Shown here: positions 1 to 12,099 of the stretch, one piece after another | Position numbering within the stretch: position 1 is the stretch's first letter | How the letters are laid out: every line of letters begins with the position of its first letter | DNA from: Aphelenchoides besseyi | Taxonomy: Eukaryota > Nematoda > Chromadorea > Rhabditida > Aphelenchoididae | Direction: 5' to 3' | DNA length: 64,000 bases | NCBI GenBank assembly: GCA_024699855.1 | Contig: JAMPIQ010000001.1 | Coordinates: 10,788,001-10,852,000 of the forward strand | Position numbers and translations under genes: made by a program | The notes under the pieces: generated by a model | Seen by the model: the letters and a program-made list of their open reading frames with translations, nothing else | The model's database searches: none | What the model was told of the DNA's origin: nothing

Positions 1-365
1 TAGATTTTCGGAATGTTGTTTTTGTGCTTAAATGAACTAGAGGACCATAAGAAGACAGAAAATGTCTGAACTGATCAAAAAGTATCATTATCAAAAAATT
101 ACTAAACAACAGTTCGATGACCATTCATTTTGTCTCACTCTTTAGCTTTCGGACCTACAAATAAAAAACGATTGTTTATTGGGCATTTCAAACAAACTCG
201 TAGCTTTGCACCCTTTTTTGGGAATCCATAAAACATGAGATCCTAATAGAAAGCTGTACTGAATAATCAAGTGATGCCAACCTGTGTCGATGTTCAAAAA
301 TGCTCAAATTAACAACTAACAAAACACAAAACCACTTACTACTTCAAATGACTTTGGCGGTGTTC

Positions 366-605
366 CTAGATAAACAGTCGCTTAACAAGTTGAATGTTGT
401 CTAGTAATTGCAAACTTAATAGCCAACCTCGATAGTAAGCGTAATCAAATACCAACGCTTGACTGTAGATATCGTTCAAGGGGCCCAAAGTGTTGTTGCG
501 ATTGGCACGTTTAACCGCTCGGATTGCAAGTGACCATGAGCCTGCATCGACAGATTTCACAAGAGCTGAAATGATCAAGAGACCGGCAATCAACATCGAG
601 AGCAT
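366..605 (-). CDS. possible small secreted protein
   Basis: A 79-residue reading frame opens with a hydrophobic stretch (LSMLIAGLLIISALVKS) followed by a small-residue cleavage-like site (VDAGS), so it could be a short secreted peptide. No domain is recognisable. Possible splice signals lie inside it (TTTCAG near 565, GCAG near 540), so it might instead be an exon of a larger minus-strand gene. I cannot choose between these or exclude chance. Bases 606-1348 show no supported gene. Confidence 0.2.
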   Translation of the reverse strand: MLSMLIAGLLIISALVKSVDAGSWSLAIRAVKRANRNNTLGPLNDIYSQALVFDYAYYRGWLLSLQLLDNIQLVKRLFI

Positions 606-1348
606 TGAAGCAAAATGAATGTGTGGAATTCGTGAGTGGCTTTCGTACTGACAAACTTCCTGTTTTCAATTGATCTTTAAAAGCTCGTGGCAGGGATTTC
701 AATTTTGAAACGTTTTGAACTTTCGGTCAAAGTTCCAGTTTAAACTGCTGCTCTGAAATCGACGGGAGTTCTCGTTTGTGGTTGTCAGTTAAAAATTTGA
801 AGGTTTCAAGTAACTGGAATGAATTCCGTTTGCTTTCATCGTTCGATTAAACGAACGGATATTTGCTCTTGAGCTTGTTTGTTAAAAGCCCATCTGCTAA
901 TAAACAAATAAACCATTTTTTATGACTACCAAATCGATAGATTCTGTTCATTCTTTGCAACAAAATTTTTCTCTTCATTGAAGGTAAAAAATGACTATCG
1001 AGATTGTTTTCGGATAACCAAATTCTACTTTTCATATCAACTCATTGACCGATATTATACTGCTATTGAACCAAAATGATGTTTGTCCATCACTTTTCGA
1101 GTTTAAGTAGAAATTGTGCTGATCACTGATTATGAATGAAATCCTAGAGAACTCTGGGTACACGAGTGTTATGAGATCAATAAGATAGAAAAGCGTTTAG
1201 AAATGATTCGAACCATTTGAGCACTCAGCACAACAAATGATAGTTATCTTCTAAAGCTCCAATTTGTTCGTGAATACAACAAAGGATCTTGAGAGTTGAG
1301 AATTGTATGTAGACTAATGAACTAAGTCATAGTTCAGCTTGAAGACGT

Positions 1349-2513
1349 TTATTGCGACTTAGATACACTTGTTTTTAATGCAAGAGAAATTCCAATGGCA
1401 ACAGCTCGCTTTGCGTAATCCAAAGCATAACAAAAAGGTTGAAAATAACGAGTTAAAGCAAATGGAATAACCCACGAGTTCGGGCCATTGGAGCGAGAAT
1501 ATTGCAGGTTCTTCGTTTCAGCATGACAGAACGTTTGATTGTTGTGCTTAACACAATGACTATCCGGTGGAATTTCAATTCGGTAACTGTAATCATGACC
1601 ATGTACAACGAACGTCTTCTCGGTGTCATTGCGAACACACCACAAAAGTCCAGGAATAGAACAGTGATCCAATACGATACCAAGTCCAACCAGTTTGTCG
1701 TACATCTCTCGGAACCCTAAGTACAGTATTTTTGATACTTAGAGTGATCTAAATTTCGATTAGTGATTCTTGACTGCCTTCTTACCTGCGAATTCATGAT
1801 CTCGACTCCAAACAACTCCACTCGTTCCACTTGAATGTCCATCCAAGAGCATCAGAGACGACGGGAAAATGGGACCAGGAACTGCAATTCTGAGAATCTA
1901 CTGCGCCCAAAATAACCAATGGGTCGGAAAATGAAATGATCGATTCTCTTGTGTTGATACAATTGTTCGACCACTCCAACATGACCACTTGAATCTTGGA
2001 AGCCCAACCCAAAAATAACATTCTCATCACTAAATGCTCTAAATAATGTCGATTATAAGGACGGTCGTACTGCAATTACTGTTTCTGCATTAACACTCCT
2101 TCAACAAATTCAAGCTCGAAGTAAGGAGTTTTTACGGGACTACCAAATTGAAACCTCTCGGAAGCGAAACGGCCATAGAGGGATCCTTACAGCACTGCAA
2201 ACGCTCTTTCCAGCTGCCATTTAGTCGCTTGTAAGTCGAGGAGCTGGTCGAAAAAGTAAGTGTTCGGCAATGAGCATAATACATGGCATCGTTGATTGGA
2301 AAACACAGTGGATCGCAATACACATGTGCAAGTTCTTCTAAAAGATTGTGCTCAGAATCTCATAAATACGATTACCATCATTGCACATCCAAAGACAATC
2401 GTTCCGTCGAACTCCACAGTCTTTAGCAGTGATCAAAATTGGAACGGTGGCAAAGTCAAAAATTGCATCCAGCTATTGCTGTGGTGTTCCAATGCTTATT
2501 GGAGTAACAAACA
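1349..2513 (-). pseudogene. pepsin-like aspartic protease (A1), decayed
   Basis: Spliced by eye on the minus strand, this reads like a nematode pepsin-family protein. A start like the family's ISIGTPPQ is seen as ISIGTPQQ. Further on come a Cys-rich segment, SSTYKRLNGSW, ENVIFGLGFQDSSG, then VEQLYQHKRID, ILGAVDSQNC and a C-lobe with VLDHCSIPGL and ending in YALDYAKRAVAIGIS. The N-lobe catalytic motif DTGS reads DFAT, and the C-lobe DTGT is not recognisable. A TAG follows ISIGTPQQ, and homologous segments sit in different frames around 1800-2000. Family assignment rests on the order of these motifs. Known A1 enzymes need both Asp motifs, so this copy should be inactive: a pseudogene or, less likely, a pseudoprotease. 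The 5' end is uncertain; a hydrophobic exon at 2804-3058 may or may not belong. Confidence 0.6.
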
Positions 2514-2803
2514 CTAAAGCAGAGCTAACTCTCAAAAAACATTAGTTTAAAATTAAAGAACATCTCAAAAACAATCACTCCGCTCTCGTTGAGCATTTTG
2601 TTCAGTTCAACACCCTAATCGAAAAGATTTGGAGAGATGGTTTGCGTTTCTTATCAGCACATGTTTTGATTTATTCAAATCGTTTCGCCAATGGCGCTTG
2701 AAGGTCGAAAGATGTGTGTAATCGGCAATCTTTGGTTAATCATCGATTTAAACGCTGTTAAGTGTTGGCGTTTAGGTTCTAATCCTAAGGAGCAGAAAAC
2801 GTA

Positions 2804-3058
2804 CTAGTGGTCGCATACAGAAAAATGTAGCTGAATTAGCTCGACCCTCACATTAGCAAACAAACGGAAAACTCCATTGAACACGGAATCTCGTTGGGTA
2901 GAAACAGCACTTGGAAGCAAAGAACGTGAATAATTAAAAGAACATAACACGAGTGTTAGTCCAATCAAACATGTCTCTCTACTCCTGAGCCAAATCGATT
3001 GTCTTCGAGTGGTGGCTATTGCATCGATTTGGGATTTTTTCTTTGATGCTGCTATCAT
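2804..3058 (-). CDS. possible signal-anchor exon
   Basis: An 84-residue frame with a basic N-terminus and a hydrophobic core (LIGLTLVLCSFNYS) resembles a type II signal anchor. It could be a first exon for the protease relic downstream or an independent fragment. No splice donor is convincing. Bases 3059-3630 contain no supported gene. Confidence 0.15.
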   Translation of the reverse strand: MIAASKKKSQIDAIATTRRQSIWLRSRETCLIGLTLVLCSFNYSRSLLPSAVSTQRDSVFNGVFRLFANVRVELIQLHFSVCDH

Positions 3059-3630
3059 TCAACAGCCCGATTGATTCTGTTAATACGTTTATGTCTTAAT
3101 TTTAGCTAATGAAAGAACAGCTGATGGAATGACTACCAGTAGACTTTCCAAAGGTTTTGCTGAATAATTAGTTAAAATCGTAAAAAGAGTTTCGTTTATT
3201 CAAAGTCAAAATAAAATCAGTAATTCTTGGACCGCAACATGCGATACAGTAGATTCTTGAAGATTTTGCTTGAGAACGATTTGTATTCGTTGGAGTAGTC
3301 GCTGAAAGTTTGCAGTTGGATTCAGCTATAGTCGTTACTTCGTTCTCTGGAACGACAATTTAAACTTTCAACACATCGCTTTGTCGTTTGAAGCAAAGTC
3401 CGAAAACTGAAAAAACAAAGTGAGTGTAAGAACGAGTTTCACGGACCACGTTGTCATTATGGACGACGAGAATTCAGTGCTCGACCCTCGGGTAAGAAAC
3501 AAGGAGCCGAAAAAAGATTCACAAACAATCAGACGATTTGCATATCCTTGATTAGCGATCAAAATCCTCGGAATCGTCAGTCTGCTCGTTTGTCGTTCTG
3601 TCAAGCCGCCATTTTGCTCTTAACCTCCGA

Positions 3631-4835
3631 ATGCATTTCGGTATAATCTTCTTTTTTGTTTTTGTTTCGCTCGGTTCGATATCGGCCGACGGTTGCTTCA
3701 ATGGAAAGGACGATAGAACGTGAGTTTACCGCTCTCGATCTTGTTTATTTTTTGTCTCAGAACTCTAAACGTTACTTGTAAAGGTTCAACGATGTTGGAG
3801 GTCAAGAAACAGGAGCTGATTGTTGACTTCAAGTGGAACGGCTGGTACAAGGTTCATCCAATACAAAAGTAGGTTATGGAATTTATGGCTTTTTATGCTT
3901 CAGATTCTAGTTTGACGTTCAATTTCGGAGGATGTTTGATTGTCGCACAACAGCAGGGAAACAACAAACCACAGTTTGATATCAGTGAGACTCCATCATG
4001 TTGCCTGTTTCATTTTGGTTTCAGGAAACGAACCTCGTTATTTGCCTCTCAAGTTTATTGTTCGTCCGAAGAAGTTTTTCATGGTACCATCAATCGGAAG
4101 TAATATCTCATTCAACTGCAATCCGAATTTCGAGTTGATCTCCGAATCGTCCACTTACAAGCTCAATGTTACGTATAGCACAATCGTATTGACGGATTTG
4201 AGGAACTTGAACGTGACTTTTGTGAGTTTTCGTTGGATTACAATTATTCAATGATTATGTTAAGCACGCAGCAATCTACGAACCGAAAGCAGTGAAGAAG
4301 TTTTACGAAGAAATTTGGTTTTTGATTGTCGTCGGGTGAGTAGTCAGATGAGTTGGTTTAGATTGTGCTTCAGAGTTGTTGGTTTCTTGTTTATTGTAAT
4401 ACTGTTGGTCTGTTTTTGTTGCTCTTCCTGCTCCTCTTGTTGCCAGGACAAAATGATGAACGGAATGAGGTTATCGGATTCACACTCTAATGAATGGGAA
4501 TGGCCAACTGATCGTTATAAGAAAGAGCAATTGGATCAACTGCAGTCGTTCTTTCCGATCATGCATTCGGAGAGTAAACATGCTCATTCCATATATTTCA
4601 CCGCGTTTCTTAGAAAACATCCGCTTAACGAACAACAATTGGAGGCACTTAAAAAGGAGGAGAAAGCTTGGCACGATTTGCGTTGGGTGAGTTTTCAGTC
4701 TTTGAGTTTAATCGTCTCATTCTTTAGAGGCCATCTGCTGTGATACCAGGAAAAATTCAGACGCATAATCTTCTCGAAAAGCTCAATTCTACATGGAGCG
4801 AAGAACTGAAACTCAAAGCAGGAAAACGCAGATGA
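3631..4835 (+). CDS. type I single-pass membrane protein
   Basis: Seven exons join in frame: 3631-3719, 3761-3868, 3911-3984, 4025-4221, 4265-4335, 4374-4686 and 4728-4835. The product starts with a signal peptide (MHFGIIFFFVFVSLGSISAD), has a beta-rich ectodomain with several NxS/T sites, then a transmembrane helix (VVGFLFIVILLVCFCCSSC) followed directly by a Cys cluster (likely palmitoylated), and a hydrophilic tail of about 120 residues. Gene structure and the membrane-proximal IYEPKAV/IYKPQP element resemble the next gene, so the two look like tandem paralogues. The ectodomain has a faint galectin-like strand pattern, not enough to assign. Function unknown. Confidence 0.7.
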
Positions 4836-5488
4836 CAACTAGATGAAATTGGTTGTAGTCAGTAGAAAATAAAAGATGGAATCCGTGGTCATTGCGTTAA
4901 TGAATATAGGCCGCTTTAACTGTCAAGTATCCAAATAAGATTCTTAGCCGTCAAATCCATTGACGCAGAAATCTAGCACATCGACTCGTTCTGTTCTACC
5001 AATCAGTTTAAATCCGCAAATACACGAAAAGGTCGTCGATGTGAAAAGTCGATGTGCTTTTTTTTGGTGAAAAGAAGGTCAACACAACTCGATGGTTGAG
5101 CTCATGACTTTTGGTTGAGAAGGCGATCGATGATAGAGTTTATACATGACTATTGAAGACTGGTTACTCATTTGCCAAAAGGATACGCGAAATGTGGCTA
5201 ATAACAACAAAAATAAATGAGATCGTCTACTTGACTAACAAACGTTGGAGTTTTAGGTGATCGATTCAAACTTGTTTTGAAGCTGATGAAGGTAATCGTG
5301 AATAAATGCATTTAGTTGAGCTGAATTAAGAAGAAGGATCTCAATCGTAAGCTTTAGGATAAGTTGATTTTATGCTCAACCGCTGATATCAACAACTAAC
5401 ATGCAATTGATTTCATTTTGTTCATCCAGTTGACATGAAACTTTCAGTTTAGAAACCGATTTCATTTGTTTGTTCGAACTTGTTTAGA

Positions 5489-6503
5489 ATGGTGGCTTTA
5501 CGTTTTATTCTTTTCTGTGGAGTTTTATCGCTTGTGATGGCCGGCGATTATGAGGAATGTTTTAAAGAAGTCGGGAGTGGCGTGTAAGTTTGTTGAGCCG
5601 GTGTCTCATCCTTTGGTTTTAGAGAGTATCGTGGATTAAGCTTTTACTCAGCTGCCGAATTGGAAGTTTCGCAATATGGCGATTTGGAGATGGAATTTGA
5701 AGTCGGTTTACATGATTATACTCTGCAAGTTCAATAGTTGGGTGTTTTGAAATGAACATTTACAGAGTTCGCATGATCATTGGTAACGTAAAGTTGGGGT
5801 TCTATCAGTACTCTAACGAGGAAAAAAAGATACTGGGTATAGCGGACTATATTAACAATCGTACGATCCATTTCATTGCTTCAATGAACTTGTTATTTTA
5901 GTTAACTGGTTTTTTCCATTACCGTGTATTGGAAAAGTTTCGGACAATGGAATTTACATTCACAACTCGAGCACCGGCTTCGATCATCTGCTCAATTATG
6001 GTCCGGTCATGTACACGACAACAAAGACCGCTCGGAGAGTCATGGTTCAATTAGAGACGTATGGAAGACTTGATTTTCCTGTCATTCATTTTGTAAGTTT
6101 TTCTTTTACACAATAATCTTTTTGGTGCAGAAGAATGTGAAGATCTACAAACCTCAACCGATGACAACTTCCGCGCCGGTTGTGAAGAAGAGTAACAGTT
6201 CAATCATGCTCATGTAAGTCGCCGGTTGATTCTTTATTGGTGTTTAGTGCCGTCATTGTGATCATCATCGCAATCATTGTTCTCTCTGTCTTTGTCGGCG
6301 TTTGTTGGTACGCGAAGCAAAACAAACAACCGTCAACTGTGAAAAGCGACGTCAAATCATTGAGAGAAGTTAAGAAGTCACTGAAGAAGGTAAATGGAGA
6401 CCTGGAAATAGGACAAATCGATTTCAGAATTCGTTCGATGAAACGACTTCGTCGGAGACAACGGAAAGTGGACGGGAAGAATAAACCATTTAGTGTTCTC
6501 TAA
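5489..6503 (+). CDS. type I single-pass membrane protein, paralogue
   Basis: ATG 5489 sits one base after TTTAG, a trans-splice-like acceptor. Exons join in frame with a signal peptide (MVALRFILFCGVLSLVMAG), an ectodomain of about 190 residues with few Cys, a transmembrane segment (AVIVIIIAIIVLSVFVGVC) and a basic cytoplasmic tail rich in Lys/Arg ending at TAA 6501-6503. Intron 2 (5725-5765) works only as GC-AG with a GCAAGT donor, which restores the frame exactly. The layout parallels the gene at 3631-4835: signal peptide, beta-rich ectodomain, IYKPQP-like element, then membrane helix. No domain is recognised with confidence; the role is probably at the cell surface (inference). Confidence 0.7.
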
Positions 6504-6783
6504 GCATTGAATGATGATTGTGGCTATGCTGGAATAAAATTATGAATATCTAGTGATGGAACAACTTAACTCTCGACTAATCAACTCTGTAAAAGTTTAG
6601 TTGACAACTTTAACAAAATCGGTTTTGAACAAATAACCGTCGTAAGAACGAAATGAGCAACTTCTTGGCAGATTTGAATGCTTAGAACAATGCAACCGAT
6701 TCCCAAACGAATGCGACTGAATAATCTTTTCGGGACGATGACTCCGCTCGTAATTGTGAATTGAATTGTCTTTTCCATTTCAA

Positions 6784-8111
6784 ATGACTTTCTTACGAAA
6801 ACGCCGTGGAGCTGCAAAGAACCGGCCGAATGGTAAGAGATGTTGGATGAGATCGATCAGTGAGCTTAGATCACGACTTCTATCAACAGAACTTGAAAGC
6901 GTGTGGTCCCGAGTTTTCGTTTCGGTTCGTTTTCTGGTTGACTTTTGTTTGTGGGATTGTCTTTGTGCCGTTGGGTTTCCTGATGCTGTGGGCCGCCAGT
7001 TCAGTTCAAACTCAACAACTAAGCATCAACGACGGATGTCCGAAATCAAATGAAAAATGTATAATTGATTTCAAATTGGATCGAGATTTCATAGTGAGTA
7101 GACAGTTGCTTCTGTATTCTATTTTGTTTTCAGGGTCCCGTGTTCTTTCACTATGAACTCAAAAATTTCTACCACAACGTCCGTCGGTTTGCGGAAAGTG
7201 AGTCACGACCTCAACTGATGGGGTTCTTGAATGTGAGTTAAGTGACCACTTCTTAAATTTTGCTTAGGAAACGAAAGGCTGTGGTGCTTACGCAAAAATG
7301 CACTTGTCAATTAGAAGCAATCGAACTGAATGCGTAAATAAACACAATGGTCATTGAGGTGCAACATAGAATTGTCCGTGGCCTCAGTATTGGTTAGATT
7401 CCATGGCCATAAAGCTGCCATTTGATAATCTGAACTTTTGTGAACGTGTCTGCAGAAAATACTACGCACCTTATGGTGCAATGGCCAATTCGATGTACAA
7501 CGGTAAATGGTGTATTGTAGCTTAATAGCCATTTGCTCAGACACTTTCGAGCTTTCCAACTCAACAGGCAAGATCAAATGGACTTTTGATGGATTACTCT
7601 TACCCGAAGAACGCTTACTCTACGCTCATCCCAAACGTTTGCCCAATGAAACGCTTTGCGATACTTATAACAAGGTGAGTGCTATCTAAACTACTTCAAC
7701 TGCTTTTGTAGAGAACTGTAAGACCAAAATCTTGGACTAAAGACGTCTGTGAATTAGATCCAAACAACGAAAACAACACAGGATTCAAGAACTTTGATTT
7801 CATTGTTTGGATGAGATCCACGATCAACTCGCGAGTCCGCAAGATCTACAGACGTTTCGATGGTGATTTGAAGTCTGGGAATTACACGCTGAAGGTCCGA
7901 AACAGTGAGTGTTCTTAAGTCGATTTCACTTTCTTCTGCAGACTTCCGAAGTTTCAACGGAACAAGATGGTTTTTGATTTCAACAACCACGTGGTTTGGC
8001 GGCGATTCAAAAGCTCTGGGTTTCATGTACTTGTCCACGGGTTTCGGTTGCATTCTGTTGGCCACAGGATCGTTGATTGCTCATCGTTACAAGAAGAATG
8101 TTTTGAAATGA
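6784..8111 (+). CDS. CDC50/TMEM30 family, P4-ATPase flippase subunit
   Basis: CDC50 proteins are obligatory beta-subunits that carry P4-ATPase lipid flippases out of the ER and support their phosphorylation cycle. Eight exons join in frame (introns about 34-54 bp). Seen here: N-terminal NRP motif, first membrane helix (FVFWLTFVCGIVFVPLGFLM), a glycosylatable lumenal domain with family landmarks (YELKNFYHN, PYGAMANSMYND, FDFIVWMRS, GTRWFLISTTTWFGG) and a second helix before a short basic tail (HRYKKNVLK). About 330 residues, close to the family norm (360 in humans). No frame breaks. C. elegans has several chat genes of this family and I cannot say which is orthologous. Confidence 0.93.
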
Positions 8112-8699
8112 AATAAAGTCACAGATTTACTTGATTATCAAGACCACATGTGAGGCTATTTGATGTCCACTTTCGACTTCAAAGAAAGTGATGAAAGGCT
8201 TTATTTGCATAGTGAAATTCGTCCGGTCTTAAAAAAACTCCCAATAACACTCTTCAAGGTTATTTATGAAGCAGAAGACGCACTTGTTCTCGCCCCAATT
8301 CCATTGTAGCGAAGACGATTTAACACAAACAATTTCAGAAATCGATAAACAACGAAAACTTGACAAATTTTAGCAGTTTAGATCAAAATTTTTTAGTTTT
8401 GGCATTTTGTGGCTGCTTCATTTTTTCTCCTCGCTTTGTACAGAGTGTCCCAGCTAAATCCAAATGTTTCGAACGCCTATAACTTTTTTTGTAGTTAATG
8501 AATTTTGATGCGGTTTTTTTTGATTGATTGGAAATTTATGGGAATTTTGTGTGATATTATTTTCAAAGCTTCAGTTTGGTGTTTAGATAATGATGATTGC
8601 ATTTTCCCCGAATGGTCACTTTTTTGACCCGCTTTTCTCTCTTTCATTCAGTTTCACGAATTTGCAAGGGGGTGGTTCGTTCAGCAGAAAAAATTCAAA

Positions 8700-8920
8700 A
8701 AAATTTATCACTTAAACTTCAACATGTTGGCCGTTAACGTCGAGAACTTTTTCCAACCGGTGTTCATAATCGTCGATCGCATTGTTGATCATCGCTGAAG
8801 ACAAGTTTTCAAATTCGGCTTCAATTCGTCTCTGCAGTTCTTCCAAGTTGGCTGGCTGTGTACGGTAAACTTTTGACTTGAAATAACCCCACAAGAAGAA
8901 ATGATGAGTTGCTGAGTGTC
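8700..8920 (-). mobile_element. Tc1/mariner-like transposase tail
   Basis: The minus-strand frame reads FFLWGYFKSKVY, then NLEELQRRIEAEF, and ends RLEKVLDVNGQHVEV. This is the standard C-terminus of IS630-Tc1-mariner transposases (WGYLKSKVY ... R...CI..NG.H.E). The catalytic part is absent, so it is a relic. The preceding bases (8445-8560, starting GAGTGTCCCAGC) look like the terminal/subterminal region of such an element, but I found no matching inverted end. Confidence 0.7.
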
Positions 8921-9370
8921 AATACTGCACTGGATATGATTATCGAAAAACACGATCAAGTCGACGCTTAGAGCAGTTGCGTATGCATTAATATCAACGA
9001 CCTAAAAATAGGCAAAATATTGAGCAGAAAATAATCACAAATTTTAACCTGTTGTCGCATTCCCAGTAAAGTGATCTTGATCTGATTTTTCTTGGGATCT
9101 CGGTCTTGAAATGACGATTGGCTTGTAAAGCGTGGGAGTAAACGTAGGTAGAAGTGGCAACAGCGATTGAAATTCCCACTTGATTCACTTGAACAATAAC
9201 AGGGACATCGTAATCACCGTGAATACCGAATCAAATAGCTCGGGCGATTAGCTGCGAAAAATTTTAATAACGCGCAAAACCAACGAGCGAATAAACTTCT
9301 CACAACGCTTGAGAAACACACAAGCGCACTTCTTTCCTCTTTTCACTCAAAGGAGGGTTAATGGACTTTA

Positions 9371-10072
9371 TTGTTCCATCGAATTTGTTGAGCAAAAGGC
9401 AGTGAATTCAGATCGTTGCTCACAATCACTGGAACAGCGCCGTAAAGAAGCGACTCGTGAAATCGTTGAGGGAAACGTTCCATTTCGGGCATCAGCATTG
9501 TGAACACCGAGTTGTTCAATGTCGTCGCTGAAATCTGCTGAGGAACATGTTCGTCAGTAGAACCGACCTCGAAACTCATCGTCTTCACAGAAACCCAACG
9601 CAAGGCTTGTTGATCCTCGACACTTCAATTCGACCAACGAAATGTTGGAATCAGATGAAAAAACTTCTTGAACTTGAGGAGTGGCCGTAGAAACGAGGAG
9701 CGAGAGCAAATAAAGACGTTGACGAAATGGATAGATCACGGGCAAGTGTTCGTAGTTTTTGGGATCAGGAATCATCACGTTGGTGTACAAGTTCAGGTCG
9801 AGTGGACCATTCGATCTGAAAGCTCCAACACTGACCACTTCATGTGCGTTCCTGACCTCTCGATAGCATCGCTCATTCCAACAAAGGTTGCTTGCTTTTC
9901 ACCAACTTGTTTCTCTCGAACTTTCCCATCAATGAAAATGACGATAACTCCCATTCCATTAGTCCGCCAAAATGGAAGGCTGGAAATGTTCTCGTTCACA
10001 TCAACAGCAATGTAAACAGAAAGACAGGCATTCTGAATTTAAACCTCAACTTTTTTTGACTGTCAACTCACG
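9371..10072 (-). pseudogene. duplicated fragment of rib-2/EXTL3 (exostosin)
   Basis: These 702 bases are almost identical to 40228-40929 (constant offset 30857), the middle of the intact exostosin gene. They cover its exons with YEHLPVIYPFRQRLYLL and HESLLYGAVPVIVSNDLNS, introns included. One visible coding change is MERFPQRF here against MERFAQRF in the parent. The fragment has no signal anchor, no GT64 domain and no start, so it cannot make an enzyme. It ends at a splice donor (GTGAGTTGAC here, GTAAGTTGAC in the parent). Part of it is copied again at 56578. Confidence 0.9.
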
Positions 10073-11244
10073 GATATGGCGGCAATTTCCTACGGTGATC
10101 ACAGACGCCAAGCTGCGTAAATTCAAAAGAAGAATGCGATCGACGCAACAAGGTAATTGGCATTGTTAAAAGCCTGTACGAAAACAATTGAACTAACCGC
10201 GAGAAATCTGAATGAAAATGTTTTGGTGGTCACTTCTAATTCCATCGTCGCAATATCCTGAGGGTCAGGTTTCGAAGTAATTTAAACTGGCAAAGCGTGA
10301 CAAAACACTGTAAGCAACCAATTGAATCGACAGTAACGAACACTGTCGGTCAGACACGAGCGAAATTAATAGGGCCGCCTATTGAGATGGTCCCCATAAA
10401 AAACATCAACCATTCGGTCATTTCCATCGATTTAACGTCAATCTTTTATCCTTTTGAAAATCCGGAACTTTATTTTAATTCTTTTGTGTTTTTCTCATTA
10501 ACCGTCTGATTTTAGAAACCTAATGAATTTCCACGCCCAATCGCAAATCATCCGTTGCCCCTTGAACTTTGAAACCGTAGGTGTGGCGGTCCAAAGCGAT
10601 TTTATGGACCTGGACCGTCCAGAAGGTCTATGCATTCAAGTGGCATTTGTGTGTGATGCTCTGAATTGCAATGGATGGCCGATAAGTCATCCGGAAACAA
10701 TTTCAAATATCAGTAATGATTTAGGTCGACAGCAATGCAATGTTGATATTGACTGTGTTTGATTTTTATCACCGTCAATCTGTTAAATTGGAATGTCGAA
10801 TGTGGATTGAGGACGCTTATGGAACGTCATTTATGCTAGGTAAATGATCATTTTTTTACGAATAATCGTTTTGGCTTTCAGATAATTGGCTGACGACACT
10901 TTTCAAGCCGGACCACCGCGTCCTATTGAAGGATTTGAACGTTCCTGCGGATTTGGCCTCCTGGACATTGCCAGAACTTTGCATCGAAGTGCGTCCGGTG
11001 TTCGATTTAACGTGGGGCGCTGCTGCCGCTTGTTCGCTAAACCGCTACTGATTGGCTATGTGTGAAAACTTCACAGCATTCCGACCGATCACAACCATCT
11101 CCGTTCAACCACCAAATTCTTTTTGTTATCGAAATTTGTTTTTGCAACTGTTTGTTTTTAATAAATTTGTAAACACTTCTGATTTCGCCATCCGATTTGT
11201 TGGCATCATTCAATTCACGATTATTTTAATGAACAAAAGAAACT
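10073..11244 (+). pseudogene. MATH-like gene debris, duplicated block
   Basis: This unique part of the block is repeated nearly identically at 56817-57988 (offset 46744). Plus-strand stretches look protein-coding but do not join cleanly: QSQIIRCPLNFE and PEGLCIQVAFVCDALNCNGW (10523-10759), then VKLECRMWIEDAYGTSFML and, after a 41-bp intron, VLLKDLNVPADLASWTLPEL ending at TGA about 11049. The last part has a MATH-like feel, and a BTB tail follows at 11265, so a broken MATH-BTB (BATH) gene is my best guess. Both copies share the frame interruption near 10760, so it predates their duplication. Confidence 0.4.
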
Positions 11245-11264
11245 TTGAGCTTATTCATTTTCAG

Positions 11265-11465
11265 GGCATGTGTATGAAAGCGCTGGGAGAGAACTTGTCG
11301 TTGAAGAACATCATTCAACGTCTTCAGCACTTGGTTTATCCCGAACATTTGAACGCGTTCAAGAAGCCCGTCTTCAAGTTTGTCGAACAGAATTTTGCTT
11401 CAATTTGCGCGTTGCCCAAATGGAAAGACTTGCGATGGACACAAAGACATCGTCTATGATCTCTT
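11265..11465 (+). pseudogene. BTB/POZ protein C-terminal fragment
   Basis: The frame reads ALGENLSLKNIIQRLQHL, then PEHLNAFKKPVFKFVEQNF and ASICALPKWKDL, the standard helical region after the BTB domain of SPOP/BATH-type proteins (CL3 substrate adaptors). The BTB core that should precede it is absent. The same segment recurs at 38030-38200 (AYPEHLTAFKKPVFKFLKEN). It is probably a relic of a MATH-BTB gene whose other pieces lie at 10523-11049. Confidence 0.6.
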
Positions 11466-12099
11466 GATTACTACCTTTAAACAAATCAATCTTTCATCCA
11501 TTCAAGAAAATGATCGTCGTGTTCCTGGACCATATGATCTTATTCAAGTTTATTTGGGAAGAAGTGATTCTTCGTTGTCTGAACAAGATCATGATATCTA
11601 TACGAAGAGTACTAATTACCTTCTTATCTGTTGTATTCTTTGTACTATTGTCTTTATAAACATTCAAAACAAACGTTACATCAGTAAAACATAGAAACTG
11701 TAAGTGAGCCAAACAAAGCCATCGAAGCAACGAAAAGAAATGTAAGATTACAAGCTCAATTAGCCAAATAATAATCATTAACAAGTCAGTTGACATTCTA
11801 ACAAACAAAATACGTCGTTTTCATTTGCGCTTAAAGCTAAACACAATTTTTACAATCGTTTCAACGAAAATCTTCGTTGGCAGCTCCATAAAAAGCTCAC
11901 AAATTTGCGGAAAGTAAGTGAGTTGACGCACAATCGTTTATTTCTCAAATCGGTTAAAATGAACTGAAGAAAATACGCGAAACTTCAAGAATGAATTCCA
12001 TCCAAATTAAACCAATAAATGAAGCGAGAATAGTTTGTTTGATTGTATGCAACCGAACGCGTCCGCTTTTATTTTCGAATGAAAAGAGCGAGCGTCGAG

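Noticed and set aside
1502..1720. 72-codon plus-strand frame
   Set aside because: It is antisense to the pepsin-like C-lobe, which has a recognisable family pattern.
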